From assembly GCF_028502605.1 (NCBI RefSeq), contig NC_079232.1:5704001-5768000 (forward strand): a stretch of DNA of 64,000 bases, written 5' to 3'. Positions 37,501 through 48,002 of this stretch are shown in pieces. Under the pieces are notes generated by a model, which searched no databases, had not been told where the DNA came from, and saw only the letters and a program-made list of their open reading frames with translations. The position numbers and the translations under genes were made by a program. The DNA comes from Trichoderma breve. Lineage: Eukaryota; Ascomycota; Sordariomycetes; Hypocreales; Hypocreaceae. The first letter of the stretch is position 1. Every line of letters starts with the position of its first letter.

Positions 37501-40500
37501 GTGAAACTAGTGTACATATTCATGGTTAGTGTTGAAGCTGGATGGCGCTCGGAACAGCTGGGAATAGCCGCGGGTAACCATTCTGCTCCCCCCTCTCTTA
37601 CCCTCCTAATATGAGACTTACTCTTGTTGCTCTCTCCATCTTTATATGACGAACTAAAAGTATCAAGTATTGGGAGGTATGTTTGTTGGCTTGCTTGAAG
37701 GGGAAGAGGCACTTTGTCAGATAGTTCCAAGGCCCAGTCCTTACTTTCATAGAGACTGAGAAACTCAACGGGCACACAAAGAAATGCAGTTACCCATAAT
37801 TAGCCTTATCAGAGCTGACAGCCAAAGCTTTCCGTAAAAACGATCCATAAGATGATTTGGCGTCCAATGAAAGGCGAACTGGAACCCCTGGAGTCCAGTC
37901 ACGAGGAGTTTGCCGCTGTGGCTGGCGATGAATTGAGCAAGAATACACGAGGATCTTGTCCTCAGATTGCGCCAACCGTACGGGGTAAAGCTGCAAATGC
38001 ACCTCTCATGCCTGTGTTACACGGCCTAGGAGACATGGGGAATTGTGTCTAAGAGTATGGCTTGCCTAGGCCGTATGGCTCTCGACTACCCGCGTACGAG
38101 AACCACAGGGCGTCAAATGGACCTCATAATTGGGGCCTTCGTACTCTGGCGAAAAAAAAAAAAAAGAAATTCTTTTTGATTCAGGTTGGCCACAGTCCGG
38201 AGGTTTCTCTCCTATGCTTCAAAAAGCCAGGCTACTCGATAGAACTGCTTTGTGATTATCCTCCTGAGTGAGCATAGATGGCAATGCCAGCATCACTTGG
38301 CTGAGGTCATCCCGAAACTGTTCGGCCCTGTACTGGAGCCATCTTAATGAGCAGAGTGAGGCTGATTTAGGTGACCAATTACCTTTCGTATTGGCCCACA
38401 CAGGCCAAAGCTTTTCTCTGGGCATGGAAGACGCAGGCCGAGACTCGGTGAGGAGGAGGAGGAGCACCGCTTGAAACATGGGTGGAGAAATAAAGCACGG
38501 CTCTTTGATGAGTTCATTCATTGGGCGACGTTAGCCATGCTGCTACTTGTACATGGACAAAGAGCCGGCACTTGGGTGTCTGTTGGCACAACTTTCTCTC
38601 CCCTGCCCATGCTGGTGCGTCAAGCTCTGGCGTGTCTTTGCGTCGAGGAACGGGGGTGTGTGAGGGGAGAGCCTGGCTGGGAGCCGGAAGTCGACCATCT
38701 AAATCTCGGATATTGTCCATGCCGCCTCGAACGAGAAAACAAAGCTTTACTCTCAGTAGATAAGAGGCAAGCCGGGCATATAGGATTACCTTACTGGATG
38801 CAGTAAGTACGAGTACACACACAAACATGAAGCTGGGGCTGATTTTGGTGGATTATTGGCCTGCTTACCGGCAATTGTCCGGCCGGCAGCCGTGATTGCC
38901 GTCTCTACTTGCGGCTGTCGGTGATTGGGCTTTGCCACAGCTCGTCTCCAATCATAGAGCAAAATCAAACCACTGAATGCATCCATGATAATCAGTCACA
39001 GGGCAGGTCTCGGTGTGGTGAGTGAGTGAGGCCGAAGTCTGGGCGATAAGGTGGAACGGAATGGGATGGTGGGGGAGTGTCACTGCATTTTTGTCTCACC
39101 CCCCGAAGGAAGGCGCGACGTGAGCTGTTCCCTGCACAGAGGTTCAATGCCTTAGGCTGCTATGCGAGTACATGTACGACAGGTAAGGTACGTACATGCC
39201 TGAAACATGTACACCAGGTTGCTTGAAAGGACAGAGGTACCTCTGGGTTCAATTGTTCTCTCACTTCAGGGCGTGTGCTTTAGAAAAGAGTAGATCAGAG
39301 CAAAACCAGGTAAAGGCCCCGGGCTCTCTTCTTGGGCTTTCATTGTCGGGTACCAGTACACGCATGATGAGCAATAATACATGGACAAAGCGGCAAGGGT
39401 GGTTTCAGCTGCCTCCACGATGGCGGTGGCGTAGCTTCCAGGTCAATAGTGAGTTTGCTACAGGCGTGTTGGCGCTGGAGCTATAGCGAGCAGACGTACG
39501 GGTACAAGCAATTGAAGCTCCAGGTGCCTGAGAGGTACTGAATCGCTAAGCGGTCAGCGAGTGGGAAATACTTTGCCATATAATGTGTGCGCAGAGGGCA
39601 TGAACCGGAGCCTGACCTGCTGCGGACGAGAGACCTGGAAGATACCGGCACTCGGTGCAGTTCAAACACATTTGGTACTATAGTACCTACCTAGTAGTAT
39701 TAAGACGTACCCTGGATGCGTACGTTGATGGACTGCTGCCTTTCTCCCACATCTCTTGATCACACGGCAGAAGGATAAACTTAGTGCCCAATAGCTCTAT
39801 ACCACTATTGTCAATATTATGATACTAGGGCAATACAGTACTAGATAGTGCTTGTAAGAATTAGCAGCCCAGATGCGATGGTCTGATGATCCGGTTTTAA
39901 GGCCGTAGCGCTAGCGGCAAGTGGACCTACGGTACCTAGAAGCGTACCTGGTTCTAAGGCCGATCGGCGAAGTGGGCTAGCGGGCCTTCCCGCCGGAATA
40001 AAGCTCAGTAGTCGCTATGAATGCTCTATATTGGCTCTTGTCTATACTATGTGCGGGCAGTAAAATCCATTATGTGACTATGAGAAGCACATTGAAGCCG
40101 TGAAAAAAAGGAGAAGAAAAACCAACAAAGTGTACAAGAATCGGCCCATGCAGATAGATTCGAAATGTGCTTGACTTTCATAATTTGACACAGCCCAGCA
40201 TAAATCTTCCATTAAAAAAAGCCACCAGGCTAACGCAAGCCTCATTGTCCGTGTGCTGAGACAATTCCGTGTTGACCCCGCTATTCCCATTTCCCGGGCC
40301 TCACCACCAATTGGCGCTTCTCGATCTAGATTTCACTCATGGGGTTCTGGAGATCGTACAAAGGTACGTACCTGCTTGTACTCTCTCTTTGGGGTTTCCT
40401 GTGCCGTCTCGTTCTCATTTGATATCAACAAACCTTGTCATACGGCAAAAGTATGAAACGCCCAACCTCGGACTTTGCCGCCAATGACCAGTGGTTTTTC

Positions 40501-41780
40501 GGGGGTTGGGCAAAAAAAAAAAAAAAAGAAGTCTTCTTTTCTCATGCGAGGGAGTGAGGAGAAGAAAGAGAAAGGTCTAGAGTCTTGATGGCGGCAACTC
40601 GTCTCTCCCCGTCACAAACCTCCTCCGCTCATTCGTCTGCGGCCTAGCATTCGGCCTGCATATACTCCGTTGATTACTCGAGGTATTCATACTGTACATG
40701 TATTTGCAGTTTCTGTCCAGGCTGGTCAGGGGTAGACATAAGGATGTACCATAATGGATAGATCTGATAGGTAGAAAGAGAGAGAAAGAGAGAGAGGGAG
40801 AGAACACGCCACACCCATCCCCCGGGCTTCAATCTTATGCTGTCTTGCCCGCAATTCATGTACGAGTAGCGTCAAGACGGCTTGATCATGACCGTACTAG
40901 TACACAGCCAAGGCACCAATTTCAGCCGCATCACGGCCGATACAGGCACGAGCCATCGCGTTTTCCCAGTCCCCTAGTTGGCTGTACCCCTGCGCTGTTC
41001 ATTTACCATCTTATCAAGGGCGAGTTAGATTCGCTTGGGCATGGGCTCGGCGGCAGAGCGTGCGTCCCCGGGACAGTTCAGTTTCGCTAGCCCATAGAGG
41101 AAAAAAGAAAGAAAGAGGAAGGGGGGATGATGCCAAAAGAGTCTCACTCGGTCGAGTTTAGCTGACACTTGTCCAGGCATCTGCTCCATGTTCATGTAAT
41201 GCTTCATGTGCATCTGGCGGGCTCGGACGCATCTTCCGGTACACAGCAGCTTATACCCTGCTAGTAGCTAAACAGGACGATCATCACCTCGCTCGCCTGG
41301 TTTCAAGGCAAACATGTCGATGGAACTGAAATGTTGAGGCTCTGGTGGCTTGTGTTGAATGAATATAAATGAGACGTAGCTGCTGTCGTGAATTCTGTTT
41401 CCTTTCTCATCACCCTAGACCATACTGCTCTAAAGTTATCACGGATTTTTCCGATTCAACTTGCTCAACACCAACCAATTCGTCTTTCTGACATCTCTTC
41501 CACTTTAAATTCCCCATATGGTTAGCTATTAGATCGTTCGCCATCCCCTTAGCCCTCTTAGCTGCCGTGTTCGCCGCCGTCTATATCCCCGCAAGGTGTG
41601 CTTTGAGTCCTGTGGCCCGCCCTCAATCAGGTGAGGGAGTATCTACTGGCCCTGGCTTGGTTAGACCCCAATCATACCATCTACCCTCCTTCGTCTAGCC
41701 TTACGGCAGATGCTAACTCCAACTGATCGCAGAGACCATTCGTCAAAACAAGCTTTCGATCTGATACACCCTCCGTACAA
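34583..41780. other. gene-poor block, about 7.2 kb, no gene supported
   Basis: All frames are short and without recognisable motifs. The first 500 bp is the GC-rich promoter of the dehydratase gene. Homopolymer A runs occur at about 38153-38165 and 40511-40526. Segments around 39680-39960 contain several GTACCTA and TACCTAG palindromes and two similar GGTTTTAAGGCCG and GGTTCTAAGGCCG sites. A GA/CT microsatellite lies at 40770-40805. I see no transposase or RNA gene. Confidence 0.45.
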
Positions 41781-41830
41781 CTTGACACGCCTTGACACGC
41801 CTTGGCACAACTTGTCACACCTTATCCACA
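41781..41830 (+). repeat. 10-bp tandem repeat in the cryptochrome-like gene leader
   Basis: Five adjacent 10-bp units follow the pattern CTTGACACGC, with two perfect copies (41781 and 41791) and three diverged ones (41801, 41811, 41821). The array lies 40 bp before the first in-frame ATG of the cryptochrome-like gene. Its period equals about one helical turn. Confidence 0.75.
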
Positions 41831-41870
41831 CCTTGCCTGCCCCTATATCCTTGCCAAAGCTTCTGCAAAG

Positions 41871-41975
41871 ATGTCTGAAGATTGGATGTCTGAAGATTGG
41901 ATGTCTGAAGAATGGGAGTCTGAAGAATGGACGGCTGAAGAACGGATGTCTGAAGAACGAATGTCTGAAGAACGT
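41871..41975 (+). repeat. 15-bp in-frame tandem repeat containing the start codon
   Basis: Seven 15-bp units follow the pattern ATGTCTGAAGATTGG, beginning at 41871, 41886, 41901, 41916, 41931, 41946 and 41961. Five of the seven begin with ATG, all in the same frame. The units encode MSEDW, MSEDW, MSEEW, ESEEW, TAEER, MSEER and MSEER. Confidence 0.9.
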
Positions 41976-44900
41976 GTCGTCATCTACTTAGTGAGGCGCG
42001 ATCTAAGAGTTGCTGACAACCACATTCTTCACCTGCTGTCCCGTCATAACATCAACGACGAATGCGCCTATACCCACCTCCTCCCTGTATACGTCCTGGC
42101 CCCTGACCAGGTTGAAACATCTGGCCTCCTCAAGGATGGAGAGAGATCTCCGTACCCTCGAGCAGTTTCAGAGAACTCTGGTGTCTGGAAATGCGGTCTT
42201 CATCGTGTCAAATTCCTCGCAGAAGCAATTTGGGACATGAAGGGGAGGCTAGAGGAGCTGGATAATGGACTCATCATCAGAGTCGGACGTTTCTACGACA
42301 TCTTGGAGAGTATTTACAAGCATTATTCCAGTGACAAAAGCGGTCCTCAGATTTCTAGCGTGTGGATGGCCAGAGGGCATACCCCGGAGCAGATAAGTGA
42401 ACAGCAAGAGGTTTATACTGCATGCTATAACTTCGGGATCGACTACGTGAAATTCCGCGATCGTGAGCCATTCGTCGATGTGTAAGTTAACCCAGTGACG
42501 GAATCATCTTGTTGATATTATCAGTTTTTGACTTTTGATTTGTGGAAACAGACGTGATGCCCCGTTGCAGTCAGTCGGCGAAACGCCTGATGTGCTCTCC
42601 GACTTTCAGAGGCTGATGGAGCCCGTGATTGATGACGCCCGCGATTCGATCGAGGCACCTCTTTCTCTCCCCCTCTTCCCAGATCATGTGCCACTTCCGC
42701 CACAGCAAGGCCCTTACGAGATTCCAGACACACTACCGGAGCTTATCAGTCGGCTCCAGGGACCTGTGAGGCTTGATTTCTCGTATTACTACGGGCTGGA
42801 TTTCAGGGGCGTAACACCTGAGTCCACCTGTATAGGTGGCGAAACACATGGCACTCGGAGACTTAAGCATATTGTCAAACAGGGTGTTGTGTCGCGTTTT
42901 CACACCTTAAACGACTTGGAGGAAAGTGATGAATGTCTTAAGCTCACACCTTACCTGTCTCTTGGATGTATAACGGCTCGGCAGATTCATGAGGAACTGC
43001 TGAACCTAGAGAATGGCTACGTGCCAGAATACGCAGAAGCTCAAGGTTGGGAAGGGGGCGAGAATCCTGGGACAAGGGCAGTTCGGCTGTGGCTACTTTG
43101 CAGAGACTTTCTCCTTTTAGGCTCTAGAAAGTACCGCAACACCTTGTTTGACCTCGAAGGCTCCGGGGATGGGAGAGACCCAAACCTCGAATGGAAATCG
43201 CCCGATCCCGAGGAAGCCAGCCCCGAACAGGAACCTTGCTCTCTCCATATTCAGGGGGCTCTCGTGCAGTTCCAAGTAGGAGCCACGGGATACGGGCTCA
43301 TTGATGCCATCATGCGGCAACTCCTTTTCACTGGGTACATTGGGGCCCGCTCATACATGCTTATTGTTAACTTTCTAGCAAAGTTTGCGGGCATAGACTG
43401 GAGAATAGGCGCGGAGTGGGTGGCTTCCTTATGCTTAGATCACAACACTCCTATCCAGTGGCACAGATGGCAACACTATGCCGGGATTGGTCCTGACATG
43501 AACGGCACAGAGACGGTCATCTCTCCTGTCCACACAGCCTTCGAGCTCGACCCCAATGGAACCTTCGTCCGGAAGTGGATGCCAGAGCTGCGGAGTCTCA
43601 CCAGGCTATCCAACCTTTTTCAGGTAGCCACCACCTCTCCAGAGCTGCTGCTGCGGCTCGATTTGTTCGCTAATGTTATGGTGACCAACCCGGTGCCTTC
43701 TGACACCCTCGATCTTGGTCCTACGAGCCGAGTTCCTTGTGGATGGATGCACCCCAGGATATTTGTTCTTAGTCCTCAGGGGTATATGCTTCTTGGACCG
43801 TATCCCAGGTTTCTCCGGATGCAGCTGGACATTGATCCGATATATTCACAGCTCCAGTCAATTACTTACCCACCAACGCCCCAGGGGCTTCCACATCCTC
43901 CGCCCGGACATCTTTGGTTTCCTGTCCCAGGCACCCAACCACCTAATCCACAATATTATCTTGCACCGCATCCCCAAGTTCTTCAAACTCTTGAACAACC
44001 ACTTGCCTGGTTTTTTCGCTTCATCATCATCTTGAGGATACTTTTCGAGCAAGCAAGGACGCGTGCTCAGATGCTTCCTCCACAGGGTACGCAGATGCCT
44101 CCTCAGCGGGCTACACAGATGCCTCCTCAACGGGGCACGCAGGTACCTAATGCTCGAGACGAAGAGCCTGCTCTTCACAATTCTCCCAGAGCTCCAGTTC
44201 CAAGGACCATGAGCGTCTCCACTGAAGTTCATAGAGCTCCTCAGGACACTCAAAGCATTCCAGCCCCTCGACGGACCCAAAGCCTTGCCGCGCCTCAGGG
44301 CCGTCTTGGCGTTGCTCAAGAGACGTTCCGGGCTCCTCGAGCACCTCGTGTGGAGTCTCGGGCACCACAAGCCCCTAGAAACGCTCCAAACGCTCCCCGA
44401 GCAGAATTCCGGCCTTTGCATGCTCCTCAAAACGCTCCGAATGCTCCTCGTGCGCATATTCGCCCACATCAAGCACCCCGAAATGCCCCCAACGCCCCTC
44501 AGGCATATATTCAACGGTCCCAAGTTCGTCAAGCCAATCCCACAGCAACCGTTCGACCATCTCGGGGTTCTCAAGCGGCTCCTCCATATGCCCCTCAAGG
44601 TCCTCGAACTGGTTTCGAGCCACCTCGAGCTCATCTACATGCCCCAAGAGCACCGCAAGCAAGTTATCAACCATACATTGCTCCCCAAAACGCTCCTAGA
44701 GCCCCCCGTGCAGATTATTTGCCCTATCAGTCCTATCAGACTTATCAAGTTCCTACAAATATTTACATGTCTCAACCGACTCTTTGGTCCACTCAAGCCC
44801 CTCAAGTGGATGCTCCCAGAGCTCCTCGCGCCATGCGAACTACTCCAACTACCCCTCCCGAGAGTCCACCAACTTTCAACGATCCTCGAGCCCCTAGGTT

Positions 44901-45666
44901 TCCGGAGCTGTCCTCTCTAGCTGGTGAACTGGATGTAGCTTCTCGCTATGGTTTTCAACAACCCTACCACGTACCAAACGATCCTCTCGTCCCAACCCTC
45001 TTTGGGCTGAATACATTTAATTACAACCACCCCAGCACCGTTCAGCCGATAGACGGAGCAGCATACTATCAAACGCTACAAGACTATAATCAGTGGCGTA
45101 CCTCGAACCCATCGATTGATGCCTGGTACATTGGCCCTCCGGAGCCTGAAGAAGTGCTTCGGCATGGCATGATTCTTCGATTTCTTGATAGCCTGCCCCC
45201 CACTCCACCCAATCCCGCGTTTCCCCCTGATCCCCCTCGGCTCCTTCGGAGAACTCGTCGTCGACGTCCGACGCGAAGTTCTGCTGACGAATATGGCTCT
45301 TCTAGCCAGGCTGGCCCCTCTGAGGAGGCAGCGGCTGCTGAAGATGCGGTTGCTGAGGATGCTGCTGCTGAGGATGCGGCCCAGGGCAATGCCGAGTCTG
45401 CTCAGGGCGGACAAGGCAGGCGGAACAGGCGTGGCAGACGAGGTAGATGTGGCAGGGGAGGAGAGAGGAGTGAAGAGAGTGTTGCAACCGAAAAGGTTTT
45501 GGGTGAGTTGACCGAAGAAGCTGATGGTGAATTAACTGAGGAAGAAGTCCTGGGTGAGGTGACTGAGGATGTTCAGGCTGAGAAGACTGAGGAAGTTTGG
45601 GATGAATTGACTGAAGAAATCCAGGAATTGAACGAGGAAGAAGTTCAAACTGGTCCTTCGGGCTAG
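41871..45666 (+). CDS. divergent cryptochrome-DASH-like protein with long repeat-rich C-terminus
   Basis: Two exons (41871-42481 and 42552-45666) encode 1241 residues, about twice the usual DASH cryptochrome. Residues 1-35 are seven copies of a five-residue MSEDW/MSEER unit. The photolyase alpha/beta domain follows: ERVVIYLVRRDLRVADNHIL, THLLPVYVLAPDQVETSG and RSPYPRAVSENSGVWKCG. The FAD-binding region is recognisable (GGETHGTRRLKHIVKQGVVSR, YLSLGCITARQIHEEL, GTRAVRLWLLCRDF, IDWRIGAEWVASL). However, the usual NRxRQNVASF block reads GARSYMLIVNF, and the NWQYVAG block reads RWQHYAG. Residues from about 600 on have no known domain. They include a QMPPQ repeat (about 711-735), Ala-Pro-Arg repeats to about 940, an Arg/Gly patch and an acidic tail. 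Assignment to the family is secure; photolyase or receptor activity is doubtful. Confidence 0.85.
44367..44730 (+). repeat. coding tandem repeat, 17-residue Ala-Pro-Asn-Arg unit
   Basis: Three adjacent units start with APRNAPNAPRA, APQNAPNAPRA and APRNAPNAPQA, each followed by about six variable residues such as EFRPLH. A fourth, more distant unit (APQNAPRAPRA) starts near 44685. The DNA period is about 51 bp. The array lies in the extra C-terminal part of the cryptochrome-like protein. Confidence 0.75.
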
Positions 45667-46210
45667 GTGGGCTAACAAAGATGACAAAGATTGTTTTACA
45701 ACGTCCGAAAGGGGACGTTTGGAGTCATGAAAGGCACAAACGGTGGAAAGGGTCTGCGTTTGCAAAGTTCGTACAAAAACTAGTATTATTAGCCATGAAT
45801 CGTTACAGACATTTCTTACAGAGTATCGCTAGTCTAAGTTGCCATCGTCTTTCCTCCTATGCGACTCTCTAGTAGGCCTAAGCTGCTCCTGATTGTCCAC
45901 TTGTTTCCATTTGCTTTCTCTCCTCTGTGTCTCTGCTCTTGATTTTTCCAATTGATTAGATTTGTTTTCTTTTTCTCTGTTATACTTCATCACGATGCGA
46001 TATTAATTCATACGGGAGGTAAAATGGCGGTCAGTAACAGTCTTTGGCTGGAAAAGCAATGCTTGGTACTTTGATAGATGGCAGCACAGTATAATCGGGA
46101 GGTCGGTATAGTGTGTACTTTCAACCTGTTTGTCTCAGCCAGACAGCTGATGATATTACGCGGCTTGAACTCCCATGTCTTTTGGTATAATCACACCCTC
46201 TCTGTCTCAC
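45667..46210. other. convergent intergenic region
   Basis: About 540 bp lie between the stop codons of the cryptochrome-like gene and the MFS transporter. The middle is T-rich and probably holds polyadenylation signals for both. No gene is seen. Confidence 0.4.
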
Positions 46211-48002
46211 TTACGCAGAGGCAGCACTCGCCTCCCCACTTCGCTCCTCTCTTTCAGCTGCGTGCTTCTCGTGATTCTGAAAGACTGCAAGCATGCCCAA
46301 ATCATAAGTCGCCTTGAGACACCCGGCCGTGACGAAGGCGACCCAAAACAGGCCGTGATCTGCCAATGTACCAGTCAAGAAGGGGCCTAGGCTGGCACCG
46401 GTTGTCTTGACCACGTTGATGACACCCATGATAGCAGTGCGCTCGCTTGGCTTGATGACGGCGGCTAGGAAGGCCGCCCGCGGTGCGACATCCATGCTCT
46501 GGCTGGAGGCGCGGAGCCACAGGAAAAGCAGGGAGAGGCGCACGTCGGGGAAGGCGGGTATGAGCGAGAGGAATATCGACGAGGGCAGATGAGTAAAGAC
46601 CATGGTCTAATTGGATACCAGTTAGTAATTAGTCGAAAAATTGCGGCCGAAGTGTACAATGTGGGAGTACTCTGTAGAAGGGGAAATGAACGAACCTTGA
46701 TGTTGCCGAACCGCTTGGCCAGGGAGGAGGCCACAAGCATTGACATAGCCGAGGTGATGCTCGTAACGAAGAAGATGGAGCCGAGCTTGCCCTCTTCGAT
46801 GCCATAACGCCAGCGGAAGAAGTAAGTCACCCAGGACCTAAGCATGGTTTGTCATTGATTAGTTTGTGAACCCAGGAAGAAGATGAGAGGCTAATCTTAC
46901 ATGGAAGCCAACCCAGAGGCAAACGCATCCAATGCGAAAAAGACACACAGGCTCGTCATGATAGCGTAGCCTTCTTTGCTGATATCGGGCAGAAGAGCTC
47001 CAACTCGGCTGCGAGACTTTCGCTCTTCGTCTGCCTGTGGGCTCGCATTTCCACTACCCAAGAGAGGCGATGTCTCGGTGTTGTCGCCCGCTCCATTGGA
47101 TTTAATAGCCGCTTTGGCAGGAGAAGAAGCCTTTCCATCTGCCTCTACCGCGCTGCTCAAAAGAAGAGCGAGAGACAACTTTACCAGGCCCGCGACAGCA
47201 TAGCCGTAGAAGATGAAGCGATAGGCATCGATCAGCTCCCAGTGGAGGACGGTGGAAACATACTGCACAGCCCATCCGCCAGTCATGAGTCCAAATGCTG
47301 TGCCAGCCGTGCCAAGCAGGCTGTACCAAGCGTACACATCGCTTCTCGAGGCCGGCTCCGTGAGGTGGGCGACAACGCTCTCCTCGATGGCTCGAAACGG
47401 ACCAATCTCGTTGCCACTACAATTATTTAATGCCACCTGGTTAACGCCGATATTCACCCAAAATATCATTGGGCTGCTGTGCTGTACATGCACATGAAGC
47501 TGCATGCATGGCAACAGCGCTGCATGGGACAGCGCAATGCAAAAGCACAAACAGCGCAGGATGCATTTGCATTTGCATTCGCATTCGCATTTGCATTTGC
47601 GGAGTAACATATAACATACCTCGGACTAATGACCCCAAAAATTGCAGCCGCCAGCAAAACCCAGTAGTTGTCGCTCACGGCAAATGCGACGCCGCTGCCC
47701 ACCATCATGAGGGCGCCCAATGCGAGAATCGCCTTTCTCCCCAGCCCGTCGGCCACTAGGGTGAGGCAGAAGCTGATGCAAACATCGCCCACCAGCGTCA
47801 GTGTCATGAACAGGCCGATCCGGGTCTTGGAGATGCCCAGCGACTGGAGGTAGAGCACCAAGACGAGCGTCGATGCGCCATAGGCGAAGAGGCGGACGAA
47901 CCTCTGCAGACAGAGAAGCTTGACGTCGGGCTTGCTGTGGTAGAGAGAAACGAGGCCCAGTTCGGAGAGGAACCGGACAAGGAGAGACGGTGATTCCTCC
48001 AT
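46211..48002 (-). CDS. MFS transporter, uncharacterised subfamily
   Basis: Four exons (48002-47620, 47416-46901, 46837-46696, 46606-46211) encode 478 residues with about twelve hydrophobic segments. The first half contains FAYGASTLVLVLYLQSLGIS, a signature loop DGLGRKAILALGALMMVGSG, and after the first intron SGNEIGPFRAIEESVVAHLT. A hydrophilic central loop (residues about 235-280) is rich in Ser, Ala and Lys with TSPLLGSGN. The second half has ASSLAKRFGNIK and RAAFLAAVIKPSERTAIMGVINVVKTTGASLGPFLTG. This is the general drug:H+/unknown MFS fold, and substrate and membrane location cannot be deduced. Intron 1 contains a TTTGCA hexamer repeat. Removing it restores the continuous family motif ISPSGNEIGPFRA, which supports the splice choice. 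Confidence 0.88.
47565..47600. repeat. hexanucleotide repeat in an intron
   Basis: GCATTT and GCATTC units repeat about six times, within the first intron (47417-47619) of the MFS transporter gene. Confidence 0.75.

Noticed and set aside
43858..44634. 258-codon minus-strand frame opposite the cryptochrome-like repeats
   Set aside because: It mirrors the Pro/Arg/Ala repeats of the sense strand and contains only low-complexity Arg/Ser/Leu sequence.
45297..45420. Boundary between the cryptochrome-like gene and a possible separate downstream gene
   Set aside because: The frame is continuous from 42552 to 45666 with no convincing splice donor, polyadenylation signal or new start, so one gene is the simpler reading.
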